Below, piece after piece: positions 17,020 to 25,163 of a stretch of DNA of 32,385 nt. Made by a program: the position numbers and the translations under genes. The DNA is from Porticoccus sp. (GTDB lineage Bacteria; Pseudomonadota; Gammaproteobacteria; Pseudomonadales; Porticoccaceae): positions 1 through 32,385 of the forward strand of contig JALQUJ010000005.1 in NCBI GenBank assembly GCA_023263825.1, in the 5' to 3' direction. The notes beneath the pieces are model-generated. The model made no database searches. It had not been told where the DNA came from and was given only the letters and a program-made list of their open reading frames with translations. Numbering within the stretch: position 1 is the first letter of the stretch; every line of letters starts with the position of its first letter.

Positions 17020-17823
17020 CTAGCTCGAACTACCGCTTTCATCAGCCGACTCTTTGACTACCTTGTCTTTAGTTAAAGTGTCTAAAATCTTCTGTTGCTC
17101 TTCACTGAGCTTCAGGCCTTTTAATAAGTCCGGGCGTCTCTGCCAGGTTCTTTGCAATGACTGTTCTAGCCGCCATTGCCTTATTTTCTCGTGGTTACCT
17201 GATAACAACACCTCAGGTACCCTTAAATTTTTATGTTGCTCTAAATCTTCATACTGCTCTGGTCGGGTGTAGTGAGGGCAATCTAGGAGCCCTTCTGCAA
17301 AAGAATCCTGATCCGCAGAATCCTCATGCCCTAATGCACCTGGCAGTTGCCTGATCATGGCATCGAGCATCACCATCGCTGGCAGCTCACCGCCACTCAG
17401 GACGTAATCACCGATTGACCATTCCTCATCTACTTCTAACTGAATGAGTCTTTCATCAACCCCTTCATAACGGCCAGTGACCAGTATCAGATTTTGATGA
17501 ACCACCAAGGATTTAACACCTTGCTGGTTTAATACTTTGCCTTGTGGTGATAAGTACACCACTGTCACAGGTTCGCTAGATTTTTTCGCAATCCAGGCTC
17601 TAGCTTCAGCGATAGCCTCACGTAAAGGCTCTATCAACATCACCATGCCGGGGCCACCACCATAGGGTCTGTGGTCTACTGTTTGGTGACGATCACTGGT
17701 GTAGTTTCTCGGGTTAAAAACCGCTACATCCAATAAACCATTTTTTATTGCTCGCCCACTGATGCCGTATTCGGTCAATGCTGCAAACATTTCGGGAAAC
17801 AATGTGACGAGAGCTACTTTCAT
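17020..17823 (-). CDS. trmD: tRNA (guanine-N1-)-methyltransferase TrmD
   Basis: TrmD methylates G37 next to the anticodon of several tRNAs, preventing +1 frameshifting. The trefoil-knot SPOUT fold is signalled by the opening KVALVTLFPEMF and HRPYGGGPGMVM. Also present are VYLSPQGKVLNQ, LILVTGRYEGVDERL and IGDYVLSGGELPAMVMLDA, which form the SAM-binding knot. The C-terminal domain has HYTRPEQYE and VLLSGNHEKIRQWR. At 267 residues it is slightly longer than the E. coli enzyme (255) because of a polar tail ending SADESGSSS. GGAGGG directly precedes ATG 17823. It lies 61 bases after rimM and 110 bases before rplS. Confidence 0.96.
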   Translation of the reverse strand: MKVALVTLFPEMFAALTEYGISGRAIKNGLLDVAVFNPRNYTSDRHQTVDHRPYGGGPGMVMLIEPLREAIAEARAWIAKKSSEPVTVVYLSPQGKVLNQQGVKSLVVHQNLILVTGRYEGVDERLIQLEVDEEWSIGDYVLSGGELPAMVMLDAMIRQLPGALGHEDSADQDSFAEGLLDCPHYTRPEQYEDLEQHKNLRVPEVLLSGNHEKIRQWRLEQSLQRTWQRRPDLLKGLKLSEEQQKILDTLTKDKVVKESADESGSSS

Positions 17824-17884
17824 TTACCCTCCACCAGTATTTGTACAACCGGACAGTCACAGCCTCAGAATTAATAAAAGAAAA

Positions 17885-18409
17885 TTAAAACTCAGGATCC
17901 CAGTCAACCTCGATAACACCTGCGTCCAGGTCAACGTTTAAAACAAATTGTTCGGTATAGGGGATTAATCGTTCAGCTTGGTCCAAGCTGTCACTATCTC
18001 CCTTTACCTCAAGCACATCATTTGAGCCTGTTTCTAAAAGCCCAGTTACGGTACCAAGTTGTGCATCACCCTGGCAGGTCAAAACCCGAAGGCCTTCTAA
18101 CTGGTGCCAGTAATATTCACCCTGATCCAGCTCTGGAAATTGTGCTTTTTCAACAGCAATATCTTGCTGGCAGAATTTCCTGGCGATATCCCGGTCATCA
18201 ATACCGACGATATGGGCTAATAATCCCTTACTAGTGTCACGATACTCATCAAATTCGACTTCTCGCCAACCATCGGCGGTTTTTAACCACCACGGGGGGT
18301 ACTGAAAAATATTTTCTGCGTGGTCGGTAAAGGAATGCACCTTCACCCAACCCTTTATGCCATGAACTGTGGTGATACAACCTACGATAACGGGATCAAC
18401 AGGATTCAT
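17885..18409 (-). CDS. rimM: 16S rRNA processing / ribosome maturation factor RimM
   Basis: RimM assists maturation of the 30S head and binds S19. The 174-residue protein has the N-terminal barrel with VIVGCITTVHGIKGWVKVHSFTD (broken here as VGCITTVHGIKGWV) and PWWL. The C-terminal PRC-barrel includes EYYWHQLEGL, LGTVTGLLETGSNDVLEV and a closing LIPY/V-x-VDWDPEF segment. Length is typical (E. coli 182). ATG 18409 has no strong ribosome-binding site. The gene lies 40 bases downstream of rpsP, consistent with the conserved operon and translation after rpsP. Confidence 0.95.
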   Translation of the reverse strand: MNPVDPVIVGCITTVHGIKGWVKVHSFTDHAENIFQYPPWWLKTADGWREVEFDEYRDTSKGLLAHIVGIDDRDIARKFCQQDIAVEKAQFPELDQGEYYWHQLEGLRVLTCQGDAQLGTVTGLLETGSNDVLEVKGDSDSLDQAERLIPYTEQFVLNVDLDAGVIEVDWDPEF

Positions 18410-18449
18410 ATCAACCAGTTCAGTTCAGCCAGTTTATTTCAGCTGAAGA

Positions 18450-18701
18450 TTAAGCTGCAGCTGCAGAAGCTTCTTTCACCAACTGAGATACACGATCAGA
18501 CATACCAGCACCTTGGCCAACCCAATGTTGAACACGGTCAACATCTAAACGCAGGCGTTCTTCCTGACCACGGGCTACTGGGTTGAAAAAACCAATGCGC
18601 TCAATATAGCGACCATCACGGGCCTTACGGCTATCAGTGACATGGATGTGATAAAACGGGCGCTTTTTAGAGCCACCGCGAGCCAAACGAATTGTTACCA
18701 T
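18450..18701 (-). CDS. rpsP: 30S ribosomal protein S16
   Basis: S16 is an assembly protein of the 30S body. The 83-residue sequence begins MVTIRLARGGSKKRPFYHI, which is diagnostic, and continues with DSRKARDGRYIERIGFFNP and a C-terminal helix ending in a run of alanines. Length is standard. ATG 18701 is preceded by GAGAAG. It is the first gene of the rpsP-rimM-trmD-rplS operon, with a long leader of about 180 bases back to the predicted promoter at 18886-18914. Confidence 0.97.
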   Translation of the reverse strand: MVTIRLARGGSKKRPFYHIHVTDSRKARDGRYIERIGFFNPVARGQEERLRLDVDRVQHWVGQGAGMSDRVSQLVKEASAAAA

Positions 18702-18836
18702 GAAGCTTCTCTACTTTACGTTTCTACTTTGCGTTATAAAAATTACAGTCACTTATTGACTGTCATTTATTCACTTAAGTTACCGGCTGCCACGCCCATA
18801 TTTAGGGCTTTTAAAACTGTATTTAACAATGGCAGA

Positions 18837-18870
18837 ATGCCCAGCTAACTACTGATTGCAAGCGGGGCAT
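18837..18870 (-). promoter_or_regulatory. Possible stem in the rpsP leader RNA
   Basis: ATGCCC (18837-18842) and GGGCAT (18865-18870) could pair in the leader transcribed from the predicted rpsP promoter, about 130 bases before the start codon. The loop of 22 bases is long and the stem short, so this is only a candidate regulatory element. Confidence 0.25.
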
Positions 18871-18885
18871 CTTCGAAGGCGCGAG

Positions 18886-18914
18886 ATTATATCGAAAACA
18901 CAGCTATGTGTATA
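18886..18914 (-). promoter_or_regulatory. rpsP: Sigma70-type promoter of the rpsP operon
   Basis: On the minus strand a perfect -10 hexamer TATAAT (18891 to 18886) lies 17 bases after TATACA (18914 to 18909), which matches four of six positions of the -35 consensus. Transcription would start near 18879. The -35 element sits inside a small inverted repeat (CAGCTAT/ATAGCTG, 18901-18918). Confidence 0.65.
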
Positions 18915-18921
18915 GCTGATA

Positions 18922-18985
18922 ATAGCCCCAAGAATTGGGCTATATCTCCCCTGTATACTCTGCAGACATTCTAAACAGAATCTGC
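18922..18985 (-). terminator. Two tandem hairpins downstream of ffh
   Basis: Reading away from ffh, a hairpin forms from GCAGA-TTCT and AGAA-TCTGC with a 2-base bulge (18962-18985). A second forms from ATAGCCC and GGGCTAT (18922-18943). They lie 50-110 bases after the ffh stop and just upstream of the rpsP promoter. Neither has a convincing T tract, so they may be weak or Rho-assisted terminators, or RNA 3' stabilisers. Confidence 0.4.
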
Positions 18986-19032
18986 CTACAAAGCCCAAAC
19001 AAGAACATCAAGAAAGCAGCACTAACTGCTTG

Positions 19033-20481
19033 TTAAAATGGGAATTTTCCACCTGGGGGCAAACCGCCGGGAGGCATTCGTCCCCCGGGCATTCCACCAC
19101 CCCCTGGTATTCCTCCTCCAGGGGGCACACCACCGGCCATTCCCTGCATCATCCGCTGCATGCCTTTGCCTTTCATTTTCTTCATCATTTTGCCCATCTG
19201 CTTATGCTGCTTGAGCAAACGGTTAAGATCTTGCAGGGTAGTTCCAGAGCCTTGGGTAATACGGCGTTTACGAGAACCAGAACCGGAACCATTAAGGATT
19301 TCAGGGTTGCTGCGTTCTTTTGGTGTCATAGAATTAATAATGGCTTCCATTTGACCAAATTGCTTGCCCATCTTGGCCTGCTCTGCCATTTGAGCCATAT
19401 TGCCCATACCGGGTAGCTTTTCCATCATACTGGATAAACCGCCCATATTGTTTATTTGCTGTAGCTGGTCACGTAAGTCATTGAGGTCAAATTTCTTGCC
19501 CTTGGCAACTTTTTTCGCCAGTTTGTCCGCTTTTTTACGATCGACTTTTTGTTCAACTTCCTCAATCAGCGACATTACATCGCCCATTCCGAGGATTCGG
19601 GAGGCTATCCGCTCTGGATAAAATGGCTCCAGTGCATCAGTTTTTTCACCCACGCCCAGAAATTTAATCGGCTTTCCGGTTATTTGACGAACGGAAAGTG
19701 CAGCACCACCGCGGGCATCACCATCCACTTTTGTCAGAACCACACCGGTTAACGGCAGCGCATCGTTAAATGCTTTTGCCGTGGTCACTGCATCCTGACC
19801 AATCATGGCATCGATAACGAAAAGGGTTTCAACGGGGTTAACCGCTTTATGTAACTGCTGAATCTCGTTCATCAGTTCATCGTCTACATGGAGACGACCT
19901 GCCGTATCCACCAATAACACATCGGCAAAACTGGTTTTTGCAGACTGCATAGCATTGCGGGCAATATCAATGGGCTTTTGATCAGGGGAGCTGGGGCAGT
20001 AGAGAACATCAACTTCATTAGCCAATGTTTCCAACTGTTTTATTGCAGCGGGACGGTAGACATCCGCACTCACTACCATGACTTTTTTCTTATGACGCTC
20101 TTTCAGGAACTTAGCAAGTTTGGCAACGGAGGTGGTTTTACCTGCACCTTGCAGACCTGCCATCAGAACAACTGCTGGGGGCTGTGCTGCGAGGTTTAGC
20201 TCCTCGTTACTATCCCCCATCACATGTTCAAGTTCAGCCTGAACAATCTTTAAAAATTGCTGCCCCGGATTAAGGCTCTGACTTACTTCCTGCCCTAAAG
20301 CTCTCTGTTTAACACCATCCACAAAAACTTTAACAACAGGCAACGCCACATCCGCTTCGAGCAGTGCCATACGTACTTCACGCAGGGTTTCCTGAATATT
20401 TTCTTCAGTGAGGCTGGCTTTACCAGAGATCTTTTTTAACGAGTGGGATAAGCGGTCGCTCAGATTTTCAAACATCGCCAT
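19033..20481 (-). CDS. ffh: Signal recognition particle protein Ffh
   Basis: Ffh is the SRP54-type GTPase that, with 4.5S RNA, delivers nascent inner-membrane proteins to FtsY. The N domain (residues 1 to about 90) includes the conserved ALLEADVALPVV. The G domain has G1 GLQGAGKTT (about 108-116), SADVYRPAAIKQL, DTAGR and TKVDGDARGG. The methionine-rich M domain begins near 330, includes PGMGNM and the RNA-binding GSGSRKRRITQGSGTT. The protein (482 residues) is longer than E. coli Ffh (453) because it ends in a 33-residue tail of Gly, Pro and Met. ATG 20481 was used; ATG 20475 two codons on (MFENL) is the E. coli-like alternative. It is divergent from ypjD, as in other gammaproteobacteria. 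Confidence 0.96.
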   Translation of the reverse strand: MAMFENLSDRLSHSLKKISGKASLTEENIQETLREVRMALLEADVALPVVKVFVDGVKQRALGQEVSQSLNPGQQFLKIVQAELEHVMGDSNEELNLAAQPPAVVLMAGLQGAGKTTSVAKLAKFLKERHKKKVMVVSADVYRPAAIKQLETLANEVDVLYCPSSPDQKPIDIARNAMQSAKTSFADVLLVDTAGRLHVDDELMNEIQQLHKAVNPVETLFVIDAMIGQDAVTTAKAFNDALPLTGVVLTKVDGDARGGAALSVRQITGKPIKFLGVGEKTDALEPFYPERIASRILGMGDVMSLIEEVEQKVDRKKADKLAKKVAKGKKFDLNDLRDQLQQINNMGGLSSMMEKLPGMGNMAQMAEQAKMGKQFGQMEAIINSMTPKERSNPEILNGSGSGSRKRRITQGSGTTLQDLNRLLKQHKQMGKMMKKMKGKGMQRMMQGMAGGVPPGGGIPGGGGMPGGRMPPGGLPPGGKFPF

Positions 20482-20553
20482 GGGGATTCTATCTTTCCTA
20501 TTGTGCTATCAGTTAATCCAAGTGTTCTAGAACGGTTAATTCGAGGGAATGGG

Positions 20554-20559
20554 ATTATA
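20554..20559 (-). promoter_or_regulatory. ffh: Candidate -10 element of ffh
   Basis: The minus strand carries a perfect TATAAT about 75 bases before the ffh start. No good -35 hexamer is found 16-18 bases upstream, so the promoter is suggested only by the -10 match and its location in the divergent ffh/ypjD gap. Confidence 0.4.
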
Positions 20560-20731
20560 CCTTAAAGCCGCCCTAAAGCACTGGGTGGAAAACAAACCAA
20601 ATATCGTTATTGCTGTGGATATAACCTCTTTGCCCTCTTCTTTAAGGGCCTTCAACCCTTTTCGCCAGAAGACATCTGTGACACACTTTGCTCCTAAAAT
20701 AATTTACTCAGCATCAATAAATGACAGGCTT

Positions 20732-21523
20732 ATGCTAAGCGCCATAGCAGCTATTGCTCTTTACCTTTGTGCCATCCTTTATCAGGTGCTGCAACTTCGC
20801 AAGCACCCCGCACTAAAGGTGGCCTCGTTACAGTTGGTTACCACTCCAGCAGTAGCGTTGCACGGCTACGCCAGTATTCAGTGGGTTTTTACCGATAAAG
20901 GCCTGGATTTTGGGTTATTCCCAATGACAACCGTTATTGTCTTTGCCATTAATTTAATCGTTTTAATTAGTAGCCTGCGTAAACCTGTTCACAGCCTGTT
21001 CTTAATTTTATTTCCCTTGGCTATTCTCACACTTGCGACCACATTATTTATTGGCAGTACCGGAGCCGCATGGGATTCAGTATCGACTCCTATTGGCATC
21101 CATATCTTTGTGTCTATTCTGTCCTACAGCCTGATCACCATTGCCGCATTTCAGGCTCTGCTTTTAGCTTTTCAAAACTGGCGGTTGCGCCACAAACATC
21201 TGGGTAGCTTTTTACAAGCGATTCCTCCCCTTCAAACCATGGAAGCAATGTTATTTGAGGTGTTATGGGCAGGCTTTGGGCTGCTGACATCATCTCTTAT
21301 CACAGGCTTTCTGTTCTTTGATGACTTTTTCGCTCAACATTTGGCCCATAAAGCAGTTTTTTCACTCATTGCATGGGTGCTTTTTGCTATCTTATTGTGG
21401 GGTCGCCACGTCAAGGGCTGGAGAGGAAACACTGCCATTCGCTGGACACTTATCGGCTTCAGCGCCATGGCACTGGCGTACTGGGGTAGCAAGTTTGTTA
21501 TTGAGGTACTACTCAGTCCCTAA
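20732..21523 (+). CDS. ypjD: YpjD, CcsA-like cytochrome c assembly family membrane protein
   Basis: An inner-membrane protein of the cytochrome c assembly (CcsA/CcmC-like) superfamily, with about eight transmembrane helices. Landmarks are the N-terminal helix LSAIAAIALYLCAILYQVL, TPIGIHIFVSILSYSLITIAAFQALLLAFQ, PPLQTMEAMLFEVLWAGFGLLT and the ending HKAVFSLIAWVLFAILLWGRHVKGWRG (HKAVFSLIAWVLF followed by LLWGRHVKGWRG). The precise role of YpjD is not established, although E. coli YpjD has been linked to divalent-cation transport together with YfjD. The start at ATG 20732 gives 263 residues, the length of E. coli YpjD. The frame is open upstream to 20549, but those 61 residues are not membrane-like. 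The gene is paired with corB downstream, a conserved arrangement. Confidence 0.87.
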   Translation: MLSAIAAIALYLCAILYQVLQLRKHPALKVASLQLVTTPAVALHGYASIQWVFTDKGLDFGLFPMTTVIVFAINLIVLISSLRKPVHSLFLILFPLAILTLATTLFIGSTGAAWDSVSTPIGIHIFVSILSYSLITIAAFQALLLAFQNWRLRHKHLGSFLQAIPPLQTMEAMLFEVLWAGFGLLTSSLITGFLFFDDFFAQHLAHKAVFSLIAWVLFAILLWGRHVKGWRGNTAIRWTLIGFSAMALAYWGSKFVIEVLLSP

Positions 21524-21614
21524 CAACATCCATACCATGTTGCCCTCCTCATTTGACATCAACTCTTGCCAATTCAGAAAAACTTCTTCAACATGGCCAA
21601 CCCTATAAGAATAT

Positions 21615-21628
21615 GAGGTTTTTCCTCC
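21615..21628 (+). promoter_or_regulatory. Self-complementary ribosome-binding region before corB
   Basis: GAGG (21615-21618), the only purine-rich ribosome-binding candidate, can pair with CCTC (21624-21627) across five T residues, immediately before the TTG start at 21630. The hairpin would hide the site. The stem is only four base pairs, so regulation is speculative. Confidence 0.25.
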
Positions 21629-21629
21629 G

Positions 21630-22931
21630 TTGGACGATGCTCCTCTGTGGCTGCTATTTACTATACTAGGCAGCCTACTTCTATTATCAGCATTTTTCTC
21701 AAGCTCTGAAACGGCCATGATGTCCCTCAACCGTTATCGGTTGAAGCATTTGCGTAAAAAACATGGCGGCGCACGGCAAGCCTACAAGCTTCTAAAACGA
21801 CCTGACCGCCTTATCGGCATTATTTTAATCGGCAACAATCTGGTTAATATCCTGGCTTCGGCAATTGCCACGGTCATAGCAATTCGCCTTGCGGGTGATA
21901 CTGGCATCTTGGTAGCAACACTACTACTCACTCTTGCCGTGCTTATTTTTTCAGAAGTCACACCAAAAACAGTAGCGGCATTACACCCTGAGGGCATTGC
22001 CTTCACTGCCAGCTATATTTTACGCCCCCTATTAATTTTATTTTACCCGTTTGTTTGGCTGATCAATCATATCTCTAATGGATTACTGCTCATTTTTGGC
22101 GTCAATCCGAAAAAAGGCCGGGATGATGGCTTAAGCAGGGATGAAATCCGCACAGTTGTAGATGTTTCCAGCCAGAAAATTCCTGAACACCAGGATATGT
22201 TGATGAATATTCTGGATCTGGAAACCGTGACCGTAAATGACATTATGGTGCCCCGCAATGAGATTGTGGGACTAAATCTGGAAGATGATATTGAGACCAT
22301 CCTCAACACCATCATCAACTGTGGCTACACCCGTTTGCCAGTATACAAAGGGGACATTAATCAGGTAGTGGGCTTCCTTCACATGAAAAATGTTACTCGA
22401 ATTTTACGAGGTGGCGGTGAAGGGTTAACCAAGGAAGCAGTAAAGCGGTTTACCCGTGAACCTTATTTTGTCCCTGAAAACACACCTTTAAATAAACAGC
22501 TTCTGAATTTTCGAAAAATGCGACGGCGAATTGGATTTGTTGTGGATGAATACGGTGAGGTCGAAGGGCTCGTCACCATGGAAGACCTGCTAGAAGAAAT
22601 TGTTGGAGATTTCACGACAAACAAAGCAGAAGAAAAACAAGAAGAGATCATCAAACTGGAACATAGAATATTTGAAATCGATGGGTCGGCCACAATCCGA
22701 GACATCAACAAAGCCAATCACTGGGATCTACCAACAGATGGGCCAAAAACTATTAATGGCCTGGTACTTGAGCACTTAGAAAACATCCCAGATGGCAACG
22801 TTACTTTTACCATTGGCCACTACCGCTTTGAAACATTGGAGTTAAGCGGTAAAAAAGTTGCCAAATTAAAGGTAAAACGCCTGCTGATTAAAAGTGAGCC
22901 CAAAGAGGATGACGACGAAGACGATAACTAA
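21630..22931 (+). CDS. yfjD: CNNM/CorB-type HlyC/CorC family protein (YfjD)
   Basis: A membrane protein of the DUF21-CBS (CNNM/CorB) family, implicated in Mg2+/Co2+ transport. The N-terminal DUF21 domain (about residues 5-175) spans the membrane three to four times. It holds FFSSSETAMMSLNRYRLKHL and LIGIILIGNNLVNILASA with the conserved polar residues, and FSEVTPKT. A CBS pair follows (about 195-335), containing NDIMVPRNEIVGL and GFVVDEYGEVEGLVTMEDLLEEIVGD (here split after VVDEYGEVEGLV). The C-terminal CorC/HlyC transporter-associated domain includes TINGLVLEHLENIP and ends in an acidic tail. Length (433) is like E. coli YfjD (about 428). The start is TTG 21630; no in-frame ATG is near the expected position. 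It follows ypjD by about 100 bases. Confidence 0.9.
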   Translation: MDDAPLWLLFTILGSLLLLSAFFSSSETAMMSLNRYRLKHLRKKHGGARQAYKLLKRPDRLIGIILIGNNLVNILASAIATVIAIRLAGDTGILVATLLLTLAVLIFSEVTPKTVAALHPEGIAFTASYILRPLLILFYPFVWLINHISNGLLLIFGVNPKKGRDDGLSRDEIRTVVDVSSQKIPEHQDMLMNILDLETVTVNDIMVPRNEIVGLNLEDDIETILNTIINCGYTRLPVYKGDINQVVGFLHMKNVTRILRGGGEGLTKEAVKRFTREPYFVPENTPLNKQLLNFRKMRRRIGFVVDEYGEVEGLVTMEDLLEEIVGDFTTNKAEEKQEEIIKLEHRIFEIDGSATIRDINKANHWDLPTDGPKTINGLVLEHLENIPDGNVTFTIGHYRFETLELSGKKVAKLKVKRLLIKSEPKEDDDEDDN

Positions 22932-22970
22932 AAACTACTATGCAATAAAAACTGCTATTTAAATAGTGGG

Positions 22971-23153
22971 CTATACAAAGGGATTATTTTTTCTCGATCG
23001 TTCACCAGCTTTTTCAGTCACATCCAAACGTTCACCATCTTCCATTAACAGCCACTCTCTAATTTCTTTAGATGTACGGTAACAGCCAATACAAAGATCA
23101 TCACTGTTCATTGAACAAATGGATACGCAGGGTGATGGGATAGTTCCAGTCAT
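22971..23153 (-). CDS. DUF1289 family small cysteine-rich protein
   Basis: A 60-residue protein with the DUF1289 signature: PCVSIC, then DDLCIGCYRTSKEI and W. Four cysteines (residues 9, 13, 21, 24) are arranged as C-x3-C and C-x2-C, suggesting metal or cluster binding, although that has not been shown for the family as far as I know. The C-terminal third is charged and basic. ATG 23153 has only a weak purine-rich upstream element (GGGCAC). It converges on corB, with a 12-base palindrome CTATTTAAATAG at 22955-22966 between them. The function is unknown. Confidence 0.8.
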   Translation of the reverse strand: MTGTIPSPCVSICSMNSDDLCIGCYRTSKEIREWLLMEDGERLDVTEKAGERSRKNNPFV

Positions 23154-23280
23154 AAATCGGTGCCCATCATAATATTTACAAAATAGTGTGATATGCCCCA
23201 GTTCAGCTACACGATTAAAAATCTCTCACGTGTAAAACAATAAATTTGGGGGCATTTAAATTGAATAAGAATAATTATCC

Positions 23281-23312
23281 GGTGAATTGATCACAGGTTC
23301 AACCTGTTCACC
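23281..23312. terminator. Hairpin downstream of the CoA pyrophosphatase gene
   Basis: ACAGG (23293-23297) pairs with CCTGT (23303-23307), and the outer GGTGA (23281-23285) pairs with TCACC (23308-23312) around a one-sided bulge. It begins about 20 bases after the stop of the minus-strand Nudix gene. There is no T tract, so it is a possible terminator or 3' end structure only. Confidence 0.3.
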
Positions 23313-23330
23313 ATCAATACATTTTACAAA

Positions 23331-23954
23331 TTAATGTTTAGATGGCCCTAAATTATCACGATCCGGGTAATGCAGATCGATACCAGCATTCAGAGACCTG
23401 TTAAGAAAATCAGCCAGCACCACTAAAGAAAAACCCCAGATACGGTAACCCTGATAAATATAGCAGGGCATATTCAAACTGTAGTCAGGGCCAGTAAAAT
23501 GATCCACTGTCAGGTTTGATTGATCTAGAAAATATTTAACAGGGACATCAAAAACTGTATCCAGCTCATCAGGATTTGCCTTTAACGGTAAGTTTGCCGG
23601 AATAAGCCCAACATAAGATCTGACACGCATACTATGTCGTGTGTAATTCACAGGCAGACTGGCAATAACCTCAACATGAGTCTCAGGCAAACCTATCTCT
23701 TCTTCCGTCTCACGAAGAGCTGTGGCTAATAAATCTCTATCTCCTGACTCCCACTTTCCTCCGGGAAAAGCCACTTCACCGCGGTGAGAGTTCAAGTGCT
23801 CAGCCCGCTTGGTCAAAATAATTCTGGGATTTTCTACATCCTTAGTAAGTGCTAGAAGGATTGCTGCCTCACCCAAATCATCGTCCACAGGTAAAGGCCG
23901 CTCAACAAGCAGAGGGGACAATCCCTCTGTGATCAATGACAGCAATTGCTTCAC
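23331..23954 (-). CDS. CoA pyrophosphatase, Nudix family (NudL/YeaB-like)
   Basis: A 207-residue Nudix hydrolase predicted to cleave coenzyme A and its derivatives to phosphopantetheine and ADP. The Nudix region GGKWESGDRDLLATALRET followed by EEEIGL (about residues 67-92) supplies the metal-binding glutamates. The preceding LTKRAEHLNSHRGEVAFPGG is the extra motif (LL-x-KR...H-x-G-x-x-x-FPGG) that separates the CoA-specific subfamily from other Nudix enzymes. The start is GTG 23954 with AGGGG about nine bases upstream. Substrate assignment is from subfamily motif only. It diverges from the second Nudix gene at 24090 but the two are not closely related. Confidence 0.85.
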   Translation of the reverse strand: MKQLLSLITEGLSPLLVERPLPVDDDLGEAAILLALTKDVENPRIILTKRAEHLNSHRGEVAFPGGKWESGDRDLLATALRETEEEIGLPETHVEVIASLPVNYTRHSMRVRSYVGLIPANLPLKANPDELDTVFDVPVKYFLDQSNLTVDHFTGPDYSLNMPCYIYQGYRIWGFSLVVLADFLNRSLNAGIDLHYPDRDNLGPSKH

Positions 23955-24089
23955 CTAAATAACCCCTGCATAAAATAACTACCTCACCTGACATTTATAT
24001 ATACTGACAACATACTTTGTTTTTTCAATAAACTGGATTGCAGTATCCTTGGTTTTAACGCCCTTCTTATCAATGATAGCGTGTGATTT

Positions 24090-24656
24090 ATGAATTTTTG
24101 TAGTCAGTGTGGCCAACCTGTTAATTTAAAAATTCCTGAGGGTGATAATCGTGAACGTCACGTCTGTGGCCATTGTGAGACTATCCACTATCAAAACCCG
24201 CGTATTATTGCCGGATGCATTCCAGTTGCTGGCGATCAAGTGCTCCTTTGCCGCCGAGCTATAGAGCCACGCCATGGACTCTGGACGCTGCCTGCAGGGT
24301 TTATGGAAAACGGGGAAACAGCCCTTGAAGGTGCCCTTCGTGAGTGTGAAGAAGAAGCAAATGCCCGTATCGACAACCCTATTCTAAGTGGGGTTTTTGA
24401 TATCCCCCACATTAATCAAGTCTATATGTTTTACCGGGGGCCTATTAGCCCTAATTCTCAGAGCGAGGCAGACTTTAGCCCCGGAATAGAATCGTTAGAA
24501 GTCGAGTTATTTAGAGAAAGTGAAGTCCCATGGGATCAGTTGGCATTTCCCGTCATGGAATTAATGCTGCACCACCATTTTCAAGATAGTAAATCAAACC
24601 TCACTGAAGTAAGGACAGGAACCATAACTAGACCATGGAAAAGCTTGCGCTCTTAA
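24090..24656 (+). CDS. Nudix hydrolase with N-terminal zinc ribbon
   Basis: A 188-residue Nudix hydrolase. The N-terminus carries a zinc ribbon with C4, C7, C26 and C29 (C-S-Q-C ... C-G-H-C). The Nudix box follows at about residues 72-94: GFMENGETALEGALRECEEE, with the REC-EE core. Proteins of this architecture resemble the NADH-pyrophosphatase type in general layout, but the NudC-specific SQPWPFP motif is absent, so the substrate (ADP-ribose or another nucleotide diphosphate) cannot be set. ATG 24090 has no clear ribosome-binding site. The gene converges on the YqfO-like gene with an 18-base gap. Confidence 0.85.
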   Translation: MNFCSQCGQPVNLKIPEGDNRERHVCGHCETIHYQNPRIIAGCIPVAGDQVLLCRRAIEPRHGLWTLPAGFMENGETALEGALRECEEEANARIDNPILSGVFDIPHINQVYMFYRGPISPNSQSEADFSPGIESLEVELFRESEVPWDQLAFPVMELMLHHHFQDSKSNLTEVRTGTITRPWKSLRS

Positions 24657-24674
24657 TGTGGATACATTCTCTGC

Positions 24675-24992
24675 TTATAGGTTGATGTCAGCCAATCGCC
24701 AAACATCGTAAGCAGGTTCTTCGTAAGGATGGGCTTTTAACAGGGCCTGAACTGCAGCCTCAACGAGCTCATCCTTACACACCAACTCAACTCTATATTC
24801 ATCAACCGTCTCAAGCCTACCAATCTCGCCTACAAATGGTGAGCTGTCTTGCTGAGGTCTAAATTGTCCGGAGCCCAGTATCTGCCAACAACATTGTTCA
24901 TAATCCCCTATTTGTCCTGCACCAACGCTAAAAATAGCCTCTTTGGTTAATTCTAAATATTCTTCTGGAACATAAAATACCAGTTTATGCAT
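24675..24992 (-). CDS. YqfO-like protein (NIF3-insert, CutA/PII-like fold)
   Basis: A 105-residue protein corresponding to the domain inserted in some NIF3-family proteins such as Bacillus YqfO, here as a stand-alone protein. Recognisable parts are HKLVFYVPEEYLE, the glycine-rich GAGQIGDYEQCCWQ, GQFRPQQDSSPFVG and the closing HPYEEPAYDVWRL. The fold is expected to be a CutA/PII-like ferredoxin fold forming trimers. The function is unknown. ATG 24992 was chosen because GGGAGA lies five bases upstream; an adjacent TTG at 24995 precedes it. Confidence 0.82.
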   Translation of the reverse strand: MHKLVFYVPEEYLELTKEAIFSVGAGQIGDYEQCCWQILGSGQFRPQQDSSPFVGEIGRLETVDEYRVELVCKDELVEAAVQALLKAHPYEEPAYDVWRLADINL

Positions 24993-25163
24993 CAAAGTCT
25001 CCCGGTTCTTAAACCACCATCATAGACAACGTCATCCCAACATCTTAACTACAACCATCTCACCAAACCTCACATGAGGTTCACCAAAAATCTATCTGAG
25101 CTATACTGATTTTCAGGACAATTATTCACAATAAATATAACTTTATATTGTTACCACCGCCCT

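Noticed and set aside
25066..25081. Palindrome AACCTCA-CA-TGAGGTT before the unknown membrane protein gene
   Set aside because: It is a 7-base repeat with a 2-base spacer and no known operator match; too weak to list as a feature.
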